From positions 620,001 to 684,000 of the forward strand of contig NZ_SLYW01000001.1 of assembly GCF_004343585.1 (NCBI RefSeq): 64,000 nucleotides of DNA, read 5' to 3'. Of the stretch, positions 19,386 to 28,355 are shown in pieces; position 1 is the stretch's first letter, and each line of letters begins with the position of its first letter. The DNA comes from Neorhizobium sp. JUb45 (GTDB lineage Bacteria > Pseudomonadota > Alphaproteobacteria > Rhizobiales > Rhizobiaceae). The notes beneath the pieces are model-generated. The model was not told the origin of the DNA. It was given only the letters and a program-made list of their open reading frames with translations, and searched no databases. Position numbers and translations under genes: made by a program.

Positions 19386-20836
19386 ACTCCGCTTGCCGGA
19401 ATGCCGGACCGCTCGACTTTTCGAGGCGCCGTCAGTTCCTTCCAGTTGGACAAGGCCTTTGCCGGTGCGGGGAAGGGTGCACGGGAGACAAACCTGCCGT
19501 CGCCCTCCTTGGACAGGATTTTCCCATCGGCATAAACGACCGTTCCACGCGACAGCGTGAAGCGCGGCAGGCCGCTCACCTCTTGGCCTTCAAAGATGTT
19601 GTAATCGAGCGCCGATTGCTGGCTCTCCGCCGAGATGACTTTCGAGGCCTTTGGATCGAGCACAACGATATCGGCATCGGCGCCGACAAGAATGGCGCCC
19701 TTCTGCGGATAGATGTTGAGGATTTTGGCGATGTTGGTGGAGGTGACGGCGACAAATTCGTTCATCGTGATGCGGCCGGTCACCACACCATGGGTCCAGA
19801 GCATCGGCAACCGGTCTTCCAATCCGCCGGTGCCATTCGGGATCTTTCGGAAATCGCCGATGCCGTTGCGTTTTTGCGCCGTGGTGAAGGCGCAGTGATC
19901 GGTCGCCACCACCTGCAGGGAACCGGCCGAAAGGCCGGCCCAGAGACCATCCTGATGGCGTTTGTCGCGAAATGGCGGCGACATGACGCGGCGGGCGGAA
20001 TGGTCCCAGTCCTTGTTCGAATATTCGCTTTCGTCGAGTGTCAGGTGCTGGATCAGCGGTTCGCCATAAACCCGCATGCCGGCCTGTCGGGCACGCCGGA
20101 TCGCCTCATGCGCCTGTTCGCAGGAGGTGTGCACGACATAGAGCGGCACCTTGGCCATGTCGGCGATGATGATGGCGCGGTTGGTGGCTTCACCCTCCAC
20201 CTCGGCGGGACGGGAATAGGCATGCGCCTCCGGGCCGTCATTGCCGGCGTCCATCAGTTTCTGCTGCAGGGCGGCGACGATATCGCCGTTTTCGGCGTGG
20301 ACAAGTGGCAGCGCGCCGAGTTCGGCGCAGCGGGAGAACGAGGCGAACATCTCCTCGTCATTGACCATCAGCGAGCCCTTGTAGGCCATGAAATGTTTGA
20401 ACGAGTTGATGCCATGGTTGCGCACCACCGCTTTCATTTCGTCAAACACCTGTTCGCCCCACCAGGTGATCGCCATGTGAAAAGAATAATCGCAATGGGC
20501 GCGGCTCGCCTTGTTGTCCCAGCGTTTCAGCGCATCGAGCAGCGACTGGCCGGGTTCCGGCAGGCAGAAGTCCACCACCATGGTCGTGCCGCCGGCAATG
20601 GCCGCGCGGGTGCCACTATCGAAATCGTCGGCGGAATAGGTGCCCATGAACGGCATTTCGAGATGCACATGCGGATCGATGCCGCCCGGCATGACGTAAC
20701 AGCCCGTGGCGTCCAGCACGGTATCGCCGGACAGGTTCGGGCCGATCTCGACGATCTTTCCGCCATCGATCTTCACGTCGGCCTTGTAGGTGAGGTCGGC
20801 GGTGGCGATGGTGCCGTTTTTGATGACTTTGGTCAT
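19382..20836 (-). CDS. Dihydropyrimidinase (D-hydantoinase)
   Basis: The 484-residue zinc amidohydrolase opens dihydrouracil/dihydrothymine rings to N-carbamoyl-beta-amino acids, the second step of reductive pyrimidine degradation. It shows the metal-binding HVHLEMP motif, the carbamylated-lysine segment (FKHFMAYKG), the VHTSCEQAHE histidine region and the VATDHCAF aspartate. ATG 20836 follows GGGAGGAGA; an upstream in-frame ATG at 20899 lies in the DUF559 gene. The gene overlaps that DUF559 gene by four bases upstream and the small secreted gene downstream. Confidence 0.94.
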   Translation of the reverse strand: MTKVIKNGTIATADLTYKADVKIDGGKIVEIGPNLSGDTVLDATGCYVMPGGIDPHVHLEMPFMGTYSADDFDSGTRAAIAGGTTMVVDFCLPEPGQSLLDALKRWDNKASRAHCDYSFHMAITWWGEQVFDEMKAVVRNHGINSFKHFMAYKGSLMVNDEEMFASFSRCAELGALPLVHAENGDIVAALQQKLMDAGNDGPEAHAYSRPAEVEGEATNRAIIIADMAKVPLYVVHTSCEQAHEAIRRARQAGMRVYGEPLIQHLTLDESEYSNKDWDHSARRVMSPPFRDKRHQDGLWAGLSAGSLQVVATDHCAFTTAQKRNGIGDFRKIPNGTGGLEDRLPMLWTHGVVTGRITMNEFVAVTSTNIAKILNIYPQKGAILVGADADIVVLDPKASKVISAESQQSALDYNIFEGQEVSGLPRFTLSRGTVVYADGKILSKEGDGRFVSRAPFPAPAKALSNWKELTAPRKVERSGIPASGV

Positions 20837-21270
20837 GCATTCTCCTCCCGTATGCGATGATAAGAAACCTCCGGCGGATAGAAACGTGTCGTTTCGCAAG
20901 CGGCGGCCAGATCGCCTGCGAGGGCCGCGAGGATGGTATCGAGGACCGCGCGGCGCTCGCCGGTGATTTCATGGTTCCAGAACCGCAGCACGGCGTAACC
21001 GTTGGCATTCAGCCATTGGGTTCGGATCCTGTCGGACATGCTGTCCGCGTGGTGAAAACCGTCTATCTCGACAATCAGTCCTCTATCGCGGCAGAGAAAA
21101 TCAACGATGTATGGACCGAGCGGCACTTGGCGGGCGAACTTGTAGCCATTCAGCAGCCGGTTTCTGAGTTCGCTCCAGAGCCGGTATTCTTCTTCGGTTT
21201 CGTTGCGGCGTAGTCGCCGGGCTTGAGACGTCTTTCCGGCGCGGCGTTTGGTGATGTGGTCATCGGGCAT
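20833..21270 (-). CDS. DUF559 protein (Vsr-like endonuclease fold)
   Basis: A 145-residue protein of the DUF559 family, related to very-short-patch-repair and other PD-(D/E)XK-like nucleases. Visible features are the helix TEEEYRLWSELRNRLLNGYKFARQ, the core PYIVDFLC...LIVEIDGFHH with D and E in nuclease-like positions, and RTQWLNANGYAVLRFWNHEI. Start at ATG 21270. It lies between two pyrimidine-degradation genes and its stop overlaps the dihydropyrimidinase start (ATGA), yet nothing in the family links it to pyrimidines. It looks like an inserted gene. Confidence 0.82.
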   Translation of the reverse strand: MPDDHITKRRAGKTSQARRLRRNETEEEYRLWSELRNRLLNGYKFARQVPLGPYIVDFLCRDRGLIVEIDGFHHADSMSDRIRTQWLNANGYAVLRFWNHEITGERRAVLDTILAALAGDLAAACETTRFYPPEVSYHRIREENA

Positions 21271-21278
21271 GATGCGTA

Positions 21279-21447
21279 CCCCCTCATCCGGCCCTGCGGG
21301 CCACCTTCTCCCCGAGGGGGAGAAGATAAGCCGTACCGTCATGGGTTCCAACCGTGCGTTGCTACGGGTGGTGTAGAGGTATGAGGCCGATGAATGCCTC
21401 TTCTCCCCAACGGGGAGAAGGTGGCCCGAAGGGCCGGATGAGGGGGA
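21279..21447. repeat. Large inverted repeat of RIME1 type
   Basis: The left arm CCCCTCATCCGGCCCTGCGG...CTTCTCCCCGAGGGGGAGAAG and the right arm CTTCTCCCCAACGGGGAGAAGG...GGGCCGGATGAGGGGG are inverted around about 80 bases. This is a different sequence family from the copies at 4740, 8269 and 18013. It occupies the gap between the amidohydrolase gene and the DUF559 gene. Confidence 0.85.
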
Positions 21448-21496
21448 TCTTGCTGCAAGGGTAGTGGTCAATGATTTCACGGTGTCCCCCACTGCA

Positions 21497-22750
21497 TCAC
21501 ACCACAATCTCCGCCGTCTCCAGCACCGCATGCAGCAGCACATCACAGCCGGCCGATGCCCAGTCCTTGGAAATCTCCTCGGCCTCGTTATGCGAAAGTC
21601 CGCCGACGCAGGGGCAGAAGATCATCGTTGTCGGTGCCACTTTCGAGGCCCAGCAGGCGTCGTGGCCGGCGCCGGAGATGATATCCATGTGGCTGTAGCC
21701 CAGCTTTTCCGCCGCATGACGGACGCGCCCGACCAAGGTCGGATCAAAGGTAATCGGATCGAAATGGCCGACCGCCTCCACCGCGCAATCGACGCCGAGG
21801 ACCGCGCACATGTCGGCGGCTGCCTTTTCCACCCGTGCCCGCATGCGGTCGAGTTTCTCCTGGCTCGGCGTGCGCATGTCGACTGTGAAGACCACCGTGC
21901 CGGGCAGCACATTGCGGGAATTGGGCGAAAAGAATGCCTGTCCGACACCGGCGACCGCGCCCGGCTGTTCGGCCATTGCTGCCTCCTGTACCGCTTCGAG
22001 GATGCGGCCGAAGGCGAGGCCGGCATTGACGCGGCGGTCCATCGGCGTCGAGCCGGTATGGGCCTCCTTGCCCGTCAGCGTGAATTCCAGCCACCACAGG
22101 CCCTGGCAATGGGTGACGACGCCGATCTGCTTTTCTTCCGCTTCGAGGATCGGTCCCTGTTCGATGTGATATTCGAAATAGGCGTGCATCTTTCTGGCGC
22201 CGACTTCTTCCTCGCCCAGCCAGCCGATGCGTTTCAGCTCGTCGCCATAGGTCTTTCCGTCGGGATCTTTTCGCGAATAGGCGTAGTCGAGCGAATGCAC
22301 GCCGGCAAACACGCCCGATGCCAGCATGGCCGGGGCGAAGCGCGCGCCTTCCTCGTTGGCCCAGTTGGTGACGACGATCGGGTGTTTTGTCTTAACGCCG
22401 AGATCGTCGATCGAGCGGATCACTTCCAGCCCCGCCAGCACGCCGAGCACGCCGTCATATTTGCCGCCGGTCGGCTGGGTGTCGAGGTGGCTGCCGATAT
22501 AAACGGGCAGGGCATCCGGGTCGGTGCCGGGGCGGGTCGCAAACATCGTGCCCATCTGGTCGGTGGCAACCGTCATGCCGGCATCCTCGCACCATGCCTT
22601 GAACAGGTGGCGGCCTTCGCCATCGGCATCGGTCAGCGTCTGGCGATTGTTGCCGCCGGCAATGCCGGGGCCGATCTTCGCCATCTCCATCAGCATGTCC
22701 CACAGGCGGTCGCCATTGACGCGCATGTTCTCGCCGGGTGCTGCCACCAT
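21497..22750 (-). CDS. Zn-dependent N-carbamoyl-beta-alanine/allantoate amidohydrolase (M20 family)
   Basis: A 417-residue hydrolase of the HyuC/AllC/beta-ureidopropionase group. It has the metal ligands in GSHLDTQPTGGKYDG and ANEEGARF and a late histidine in GLSHNEAE. In this operon, with a dihydropyrimidinase and RutR, the best role is beta-ureidopropionase, converting N-carbamoyl-beta-alanine to beta-alanine, CO2 and ammonia. Allantoate amidohydrolase is the alternative, and puuE elsewhere in the window would supply that substrate. Confidence 0.88.
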   Translation of the reverse strand: MVAAPGENMRVNGDRLWDMLMEMAKIGPGIAGGNNRQTLTDADGEGRHLFKAWCEDAGMTVATDQMGTMFATRPGTDPDALPVYIGSHLDTQPTGGKYDGVLGVLAGLEVIRSIDDLGVKTKHPIVVTNWANEEGARFAPAMLASGVFAGVHSLDYAYSRKDPDGKTYGDELKRIGWLGEEEVGARKMHAYFEYHIEQGPILEAEEKQIGVVTHCQGLWWLEFTLTGKEAHTGSTPMDRRVNAGLAFGRILEAVQEAAMAEQPGAVAGVGQAFFSPNSRNVLPGTVVFTVDMRTPSQEKLDRMRARVEKAAADMCAVLGVDCAVEAVGHFDPITFDPTLVGRVRHAAEKLGYSHMDIISGAGHDACWASKVAPTTMIFCPCVGGLSHNEAEEISKDWASAGCDVLLHAVLETAEIVV

Positions 22751-22879
22751 CGTGATCTTCCTCGCCTGTTATCAACCGCCGTTCGGCGGCATTGCGTTTT
22801 CCCCGCAGGTCTTTGGCAACCTGTCTTTTGCAGTCGAAACAACATCGGCATTGCGTTTGTTTTTATGGTCGCCGATAAT

Positions 22880-22895
22880 TTGACCGATTGGTAAA
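22880..22895. promoter_or_regulatory. RutR operator candidate
   Basis: TTGACCGATTGGTAAA resembles the RutR operator consensus TTGACCANNTGGTCAA, with a perfect left half and one mismatch in the right hexamer. It lies between the divergent amidohydrolase and rutR genes, about 130 bases from each start, where it could control both. Confidence 0.65.
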
Positions 22896-23020
22896 ACATG
22901 GCAATTTTCAAGCTGGCACTCAAGACGGGAATCGTGAAAAATATTCGCTGAAATTGAAGGCAGAATGCCTGAAAATGCGGCGGTTTCGAGCGAGCCAGCG
23001 GTCGCTGTGAAAGGGTAGAT

Positions 23021-23665
23021 ATGGCCATTCCAAGGGCGGCACAGACACAGCGGCGCACCCGCATTCAGGAGGAAAAACAGGAGCGCATCCTTGAGGCGGC
23101 GCTCGACGTGTTTTCTGCGCGCGGTTTTCGCGGCTCGACACTCGATCAGATCGCCGAGGCGGCGGGCATGTCGAAACCCAACCTGCTCTATTATTTCCGC
23201 ACCAAGGAGGCGATCCACCGGCAGCTGATCGACCGGGTGCTGTTCACATGGCTCGATCCGTTGAAGGCGTTCGATGCCGATGGCAGGCCGGAATCGGAAA
23301 TCCGTTCCTACATCCGCCGCAAGCTGGAAATGTCACGCGATTTTCCGCGTGAAAGCCGGCTGTTCGCCAACGAGATTCTGCAAGGCGCGCCGCACATCGA
23401 GGACGAGTTGAAAGGCCCTTTGAAAGAACTGGTGGATGAGAAGGCTGAGGTGATCCGCGCCTGGGCACGTTCGGGAAAAATCGCCAAATGCGATCCCTAC
23501 CACCTGATCTTTTCGATCTGGTCGACCACCCAGCATTATGCGGATTTCGACGTGCAGGTGCGGGCCGTGCTCGGCCAGAACCTGTCGGGTGAGGGGCGTT
23601 TCGAGGATGCCGCGCGTTTTCTCGAAGAGCTTTTCATGCGCGGGCTGGCAATCCCTAAAACCTGA
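23021..23665 (+). CDS. rutR: TetR-family regulator RutR
   Basis: A 214-residue regulator matching E. coli RutR over its whole length: the HTH (LDQIAEAAGMSKPNLLYYF), DPLKAFD, RRKLEMSRDFPRESRLFANE, DEKAEVI and the WSTTQHYADF segment are all recognisable. RutR senses uracil/thymine and represses pyrimidine-degradation genes. Its position, divergent from the pyrimidine operon with an operator between them, fits that role. Confidence 0.92.
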   Translation: MAIPRAAQTQRRTRIQEEKQERILEAALDVFSARGFRGSTLDQIAEAAGMSKPNLLYYFRTKEAIHRQLIDRVLFTWLDPLKAFDADGRPESEIRSYIRRKLEMSRDFPRESRLFANEILQGAPHIEDELKGPLKELVDEKAEVIRAWARSGKIAKCDPYHLIFSIWSTTQHYADFDVQVRAVLGQNLSGEGRFEDAARFLEELFMRGLAIPKT

Positions 23666-23672
23666 AAAGCGA

Positions 23673-23706
23673 AAGGCCCGGAGATCGCTCTCCGGGCCTT
23701 CTTTCT
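23673..23706 (+). terminator. Rho-independent terminator after rutR
   Basis: A perfect 11-bp stem (AAGGCCCGGAG 23673-23683 with CTCCGGGCCTT 23690-23700), a 6-base loop and a following CTTTCT. It lies between rutR and the convergent chemoreceptor gene and may serve both. Confidence 0.85.
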
Positions 23707-23723
23707 CGATGTGCCGATGATGA

Positions 23724-25634
23724 TCAGGCGGCCGAGCGGTAACGATGGCCGGTATGCGAGGCGTGGCCTTCTTCCAGCTTGAAGTTCTGCAGGATGGACT
23801 GCAGCTGGCGGCTTTCTTCGGCGAGCGTTTCGCTGGCGGCAGTGGTTTCTTCCACCATCGCAGCGTTCTTCTGGGTCATCTGGTCCATGTGGTTGACCGA
23901 GGAGTTGATCTCGGCCAGCGCCATCGACTGTTCCTTGGCGGCGGTGGCGATCGATTCCACATGTTCGTTGACGCGGTTGACGAGGTTTTCGATTTCCAGA
24001 AGCGCATCGCCGGTGGAGCGAACGAGGCTGACGCCGCCTTCGACTTCCGAGGCAGAGGCGCTGATCAGCGTCTTGATTTCCTTGGCAGCGTTTGCGGAGC
24101 GCTGTGCCAGTTCGCGGACTTCCTGAGCGACGACGGCGAAACCACGACCGGCTTCACCGGCGCGGGCAGCTTCGACGCCGGCGTTGAGCGCGAGCAGGTT
24201 GGTCTGGAAGGCGATCTCGTCGATCACGCCGATGATCTGGCTGATCTTGTTGGAGGATTCCTCGATGCGGCCCATGGCGGTGACGGCCGAGCGGACGATG
24301 TCGCCGGACTTCGACGCGCTCTGCTTGGTCTGATGCACCATGTCGCGGGCTTCGTTGGAACGGGCCGAGGCGGCGCGCACCGTCGCGGTGATTTCGTCCA
24401 GTGCTGCGGCGGTTTCTTCCAGCGAGGCGGCCTGCTGCTCGGTGCGCTTGGAGAGATCGTTGGCAGCCGAGGACAGTTCGGCCGAGTTGTTGTTGATCGT
24501 GCCGGCAGCGCCACGCACATTGTGCATGGTGGCGCGCAGCGTCACCATCGTGGCGTTGACGTTGCCCTGCAGTTCGGCGAAGGCGCCCTGGAACTGGCCT
24601 TCCATCGTCTGGGTCAGGTCGGCATCGGCGAGCGCTGCGATGACGCGGCGGACTTCGGTGACGGCGCTGTCGACACTGGCCACCAGTTCGTTGACGCTGC
24701 CGGCAAAGCGGTTGAGGTCTTCGCTCTGGTAATCCTTGCGGATGCGGGCGGTAAAATCGCCGGCAACGGCGGAAGCGACGACGGTGGCGATGCTGGACTG
24801 CAGATCGGAGCTGCGCTCATGCAGCACGGCTTCCTGTGCCTTCAGCTGGTTCATGGCAATCGCGTTGTTGCGGAAGACATCGACCGCGCGGCCCATTTCG
24901 CCGATTTCGTCCTTGCGGGCAGCATCGACGGCGCTGCCATCGAGATCACCCTTGGCAAGGCGGCTCATGGCGTCGGTCAGGTCGCGGATCGGGCGGATGA
25001 TGCCGCGACGGGCAACCAGCGTGCTGATGACGCTGCCGAGAATGATGAAGCCGATTGCAGCCAGTGCCGAGATCAGCATGGCTGTCGACGAAGATTCGAC
25101 GGCGGATGCACGGGCTTCCGCCAGCGACTTGCCGGAATAGGTGCTGTAAACCTTGACCGTGTCGGTGACGACCTTCTGGCCATCGAGTGCCTTCTTGAGG
25201 CCGGCGCCGATGGCTGCCGTATCGGCCGGGTTCTTTTCGGCGATATCGACCATCTTGCGGATCTCGCCGAAATAGCTCTCCATTGCGCCGCGAATAGTCT
25301 TCAGCTGATCCTTTTCGGTGGCGTCAGCGGTCGACTCGATCTTGGGCAGGCGGCCGAGCATTTCGGTCGAACGCTTGTCGGTTTCAGCGCGGAAATCCTT
25401 GGCCTTTTCCGGCGCAGCGGCCAGCTGGTAGGTCATGCGGCTGATGGCGATGATGTCGACGCGCAGGTCCATCGCTTCGCGGGCCACTTCCTCGCGGGAG
25501 CCGACGGAGACCATTGCCTGCTGGAGACCGTAAAGGCCGCTGCCGGCAACGCCGGCGATCACGACCGAGGACAGGCCCATCACAACCGTGACGATGCCGA
25601 GTTTCTTTGAAATGGCCATATCTTTGAATGCCAT
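23724..25634 (-). CDS. Methyl-accepting chemotaxis protein
   Basis: A 636-residue chemoreceptor: N-terminal helix (about 15-35), a periplasmic helical sensor (about 40-185), a second membrane helix (about 190-210), a HAMP domain and a second HAMP-like segment, then the long MCP signalling coiled coil with the conserved tip [20 protein letters not shown]. No NWETF-type CheR tether is seen at the C-terminus. I use ATG 25634 ([11 protein letters not shown]); codons are open for 109 further positions upstream, but that stretch is AT-rich with poor codon usage. The ligand is unknown. Confidence 0.92.
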   Translation of the reverse strand: MAFKDMAISKKLGIVTVVMGLSSVVIAGVAGSGLYGLQQAMVSVGSREEVAREAMDLRVDIIAISRMTYQLAAAPEKAKDFRAETDKRSTEMLGRLPKIESTADATEKDQLKTIRGAMESYFGEIRKMVDIAEKNPADTAAIGAGLKKALDGQKVVTDTVKVYSTYSGKSLAEARASAVESSSTAMLISALAAIGFIILGSVISTLVARRGIIRPIRDLTDAMSRLAKGDLDGSAVDAARKDEIGEMGRAVDVFRNNAIAMNQLKAQEAVLHERSSDLQSSIATVVASAVAGDFTARIRKDYQSEDLNRFAGSVNELVASVDSAVTEVRRVIAALADADLTQTMEGQFQGAFAELQGNVNATMVTLRATMHNVRGAAGTINNNSAELSSAANDLSKRTEQQAASLEETAAALDEITATVRAASARSNEARDMVHQTKQSASKSGDIVRSAVTAMGRIEESSNKISQIIGVIDEIAFQTNLLALNAGVEAARAGEAGRGFAVVAQEVRELAQRSANAAKEIKTLISASASEVEGGVSLVRSTGDALLEIENLVNRVNEHVESIATAAKEQSMALAEINSSVNHMDQMTQKNAAMVEETTAASETLAEESRQLQSILQNFKLEEGHASHTGHRYRSAA

Positions 25635-26326
25635 AATGCTACACCCCACCCATAAATCTGCACAACACAACGGCGCGTGGCGCAGCTCTTCTCTGAGGGA
25701 GGCGCGACAGCATGCTTGTGCGACAAAATGGCAGGTTGGCACTAATTGCAGGTTAAAATGCAGACTGATAGTTGTTGTGCCAATGAAGTAACGTCCCACC
25801 AATATTGTACCGAATAAATGTAAATTATTCGGGCAATTGCTCATTGCAGGTGTGTCTAAAATTCTTTTGAATGCAGATACTTCGTTTTCCGGCATGTGAT
25901 GCGAAATATCTCGCGCATGCCGCGAAAAATGTTGCGTCGCGGAATATATTGCACTGCACAATAGTCGGCCACTGCGATATGGCCAAATAAATTTTCGCTT
26001 TAAATTCGAAAAAGATGATTGCTCGGCCTTTTGTCATGTAGCCGGTCGGCATCATGACGTGTTCCTTGGTGACGGCGACCTTTTCGCCACAGCCTGACCC
26101 AAAGTCATGTGCCACGCTTTCGTCGCTGCTTGCTTCTGAAAGACGCCTGTACTAGTTGAGCCTCACTGATTTCTGGAACAAGGGAGCGCCCGATGCAAAA
26201 CATCTCCGCACGCCCCAATGGGGTTTCGGCTTAACTCGGTCATTGTGCCGATGAATGCCGATTGACCTGCCGCGCCGATTTTTCGGCTCTTCGGCAGACG
26301 ATCACTCCTATCCAGAGTTTTTCAAA
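25635..26326. other. AT-rich intergenic region between the chemoreceptor and rtcB genes
   Basis: About 690 bases without a confident gene. It contains an 8-bp inverted repeat (CCGAATAA 25810-25817 with TTATTCGG 25825-25832) upstream of the chemoreceptor gene. It also holds a short minus-strand open stretch (26115 down to about 26030) with coding-like codons that decays into AT-rich sequence, and a 13-codon open frame with a good ribosome site at 26193-26234. The divergent promoters of the flanking genes must lie here. Confidence 0.6.
26193..26234 (+). CDS. Possible 13-residue leader peptide upstream of rtcB
   Basis: ATG 26193 follows AAGGGAG (26180-26186) by six bases and opens a 13-codon frame reading MQNISARPNGVSA before TAA. 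It ends 92 bases before the rtcB start. A short CCCC-AAT-GGGG hairpin (26213-26223) lies inside it. A translated leader could make rtcB-prfH expression sensitive to ribosome function. This is inference, and the frame could be chance. Confidence 0.3.
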   Translation: MQNISARPNGVSA

Positions 26327-27538
26327 ATGGGCACTTCCATCGGGAGCGATAGCTCCCACACGCCGTCGGTGCAGCCGGCGGCCATTCACCGTGTCTTCTC
26401 GGACAGGGCCTGGATCGAAGGCGCCGCCCTTCACCAGCTTGACGAGATGGCACGTCTTCCGGGAGCGAGGGAAATCGTGGCATTTCCCGATCTTCATCCC
26501 GGCAAATACGGTGCGACCGGTGTCGCGCTGTTGTCTGATCGTCTTCATCCGCTGCTGATCGGCAACGATATCGGCTGCGGCATGTCGCTGTTTGCGCTGG
26601 ATCTGCCGCTGCGCAAGCTGAAGATCGACAAGGCGACCGCACGTCTGCGTACCTTCGAGGCGCAGGAGCTCAGTGATGTCTCCGCGCGTCTTGAGGAAGC
26701 CGGCCTCCCGCCAGAACTTTTCGAGAGTTCGCTCGGCACGATTGGCGGCGGCAACCATTTCTGCGAGTTGCAGGCCATCGACAAGCTGGTGGAGGGCAAG
26801 GATCTTGACGATCAGCGTCTTTACATCCTTGTTCATTCCGGCTCTCGCGGTTTTGGTGCGTCGGTCTTTGAAACGATGCTGACCAACCACCCCTCGGTGA
26901 AGGATGGCATCGATCCAGCGTCCGAAGCGGGGCAGGCGTGGCTTGCCGCGCATGACCGCTGCGTTGCCTGGGCTTCGCTCAATCGCCAGCTGGTGGCGGA
27001 ACGGGCCGGTCTCTCCCTTGGGGCCGATGTCGAACGGATCGCAGATATCCCGCACAATCTCGTGCGGGTGTCGGATCGCGGCTTCGTTCACCACAAGGGC
27101 GCGGCTGCGGTGAAGCCGGGCGAACTCGCACCGGTTGCCGGCTCTCGCGCCAGCCTCAGCCATATTGTCCGGGCCGTTGAGGGCGTTGCGAATGCTCTCG
27201 GTGCTATCTCGCATGGTGCGGGCCGCAAATATGATCGCGCCACCATGCATGGCCGGGTCGGCAAGACGCGTTCGGATCGTGAGCAGCTGTTGCGCAATGC
27301 CTGGGGTGGCGTGGCGATCTGCGATGATCGCAATCTCGTCATCGAGGAGGCGGCTGCCGCCTACAAGGATTCGGGCCATGTCGTGGCCGATCTTGTTGCC
27401 GCCGGGCTGGTCGAGCCGGTCGCGACCTTGCGTCCGCTCGTCACCTACAAGAAGGCGGTGGACGAAGCCGAGGCCGATCGCCGCGACCGCAAATCCGGGC
27501 ATCGGGAGATGAGGAGGCAGAAAAATGGCCGGCGTTGA
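26327..27538 (+). CDS. RNA ligase RtcB family protein (RtcB2, PrfH-associated)
   Basis: A 403-residue Mn2+/GTP-dependent RNA ligase that joins 3'-phosphate (or 2',3'-cyclic phosphate) ends to 5'-OH ends. The catalytic set is present: D81 and C84 in NDIGCGM, H144 in GGGNHF, H170 in VHSGSRG, H243 in DIPHNLV, and the guanylylated H296 in SHGAGR. I prefer ATG 26327 because the 24 codons before it look noncoding. It overlaps prfH by 14 bases. Homologues paired with PrfH reseal 16S rRNA cut in the decoding centre. Confidence 0.9.
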   Translation: MGTSIGSDSSHTPSVQPAAIHRVFSDRAWIEGAALHQLDEMARLPGAREIVAFPDLHPGKYGATGVALLSDRLHPLLIGNDIGCGMSLFALDLPLRKLKIDKATARLRTFEAQELSDVSARLEEAGLPPELFESSLGTIGGGNHFCELQAIDKLVEGKDLDDQRLYILVHSGSRGFGASVFETMLTNHPSVKDGIDPASEAGQAWLAAHDRCVAWASLNRQLVAERAGLSLGADVERIADIPHNLVRVSDRGFVHHKGAAAVKPGELAPVAGSRASLSHIVRAVEGVANALGAISHGAGRKYDRATMHGRVGKTRSDREQLLRNAWGGVAICDDRNLVIEEAAAAYKDSGHVVADLVAAGLVEPVATLRPLVTYKKAVDEAEADRRDRKSGHREMRRQKNGRR

Positions 27539-28139
27539 TCTTCTCGTCACCTCCGGCGACGGTCCGGTGGAATGCCGGATTGCCGTCACGAAGCTGGTCG
27601 ATATCCTGCGCGTCGAGGCGGGCAATCGCGGTTGCGGTTTCGAGGTCAGTTTCGGGCCGATGCCGGACAGGCACGGTCCGAAATCGGCGATCGTCAATCT
27701 CGACGGCGAGGGTGCCGCAGCTCTCGCAGGCGACTATGCCGGCACGATCAAGTTCATGTTCAAGAGCCCGGTCCGGCCGGGCCACAAGAGGCAGAACTGG
27801 TTCGTGGCGGTGCAGCCGGTCGATCTTGCCGCCGAGCAGGTCGACAACTCTCTCGATCCCGCCGACCTTCGGTTCGAGACCTTGCGGGCGGGCGGGCCGG
27901 GTGGGCAGCATCAGAACACCACGGATAGCGCCGTTCGTGCCGTGCATATCCCGACCGGCCTAACGGTTCTGGCGCGCGACGAGCGTTCCCAGCACCGCAA
28001 CAAGGCGCTGGCGATCCGGCGTCTTGCCGGCATGCTCGCCATGCTGGAACACGGAAAGGCAGATGCGGCGCGGCGGGAGCGTTTTCTCGCCAACCGTAAT
28101 CTGGAGCGCGGCAACGAGGTGAAAACCTTCAAGCTGTAA
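27525..28139 (+). CDS. prfH: Peptide chain release factor homologue PrfH (RF-H)
   Basis: A 204-residue release-factor homologue with the peptidyl-tRNA hydrolysis motif GGQ (residues 126-128, in RAGGPGGQHQNTTDSAVR) and the following RDERSQHRNKALA segment. It lacks the stop-codon-reading loop regions of RF1/RF2, consistent with its shorter length. PrfH proteins are known to release peptides from ribosomes damaged in the decoding centre so that the partner RtcB can ligate the rRNA. The coupled rtcB-prfH order fits exactly. Confidence 0.92.
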   Translation: MAGVDLLVTSGDGPVECRIAVTKLVDILRVEAGNRGCGFEVSFGPMPDRHGPKSAIVNLDGEGAAALAGDYAGTIKFMFKSPVRPGHKRQNWFVAVQPVDLAAEQVDNSLDPADLRFETLRAGGPGGQHQNTTDSAVRAVHIPTGLTVLARDERSQHRNKALAIRRLAGMLAMLEHGKADAARRERFLANRNLERGNEVKTFKL

Positions 28140-28148
28140 ACCTGAAAG

Positions 28149-28170
28149 GGCCCCATCCGGGGCCATTTCG
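28149..28170 (+). terminator. Likely terminator after prfH
   Basis: A 6-bp GC stem (GGCCCC 28149-28154 with GGGGCC 28159-28164) and a 4-base loop directly after the prfH stop, followed by ATTTCG and a pyrimidine-rich run. Confidence 0.6.
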
Positions 28171-28355
28171 TCCTCTCATTTCGTCTTTAGGGCAGCGTCA
28201 TTTTGGCATCGGGTAAATTTCCTGACCCAAATCCTCAACTTTAATCTTTACTCTCAAAATCAAGTTTATTAATGTGCGCTACATCACGGACCTCCCGCTC
28301 TAGGGAGTGAGCCAGAATTTGATTGCAGCACTTTGATTGCGACACGAGGATTGAT

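Noticed and set aside
23745..25610. A 621-residue plus-strand open frame across the chemoreceptor gene
   Set aside because: It is opposite the MCP signalling domain, is low-complexity (Gly/Asp/Ala-rich) and has no recognisable domain.
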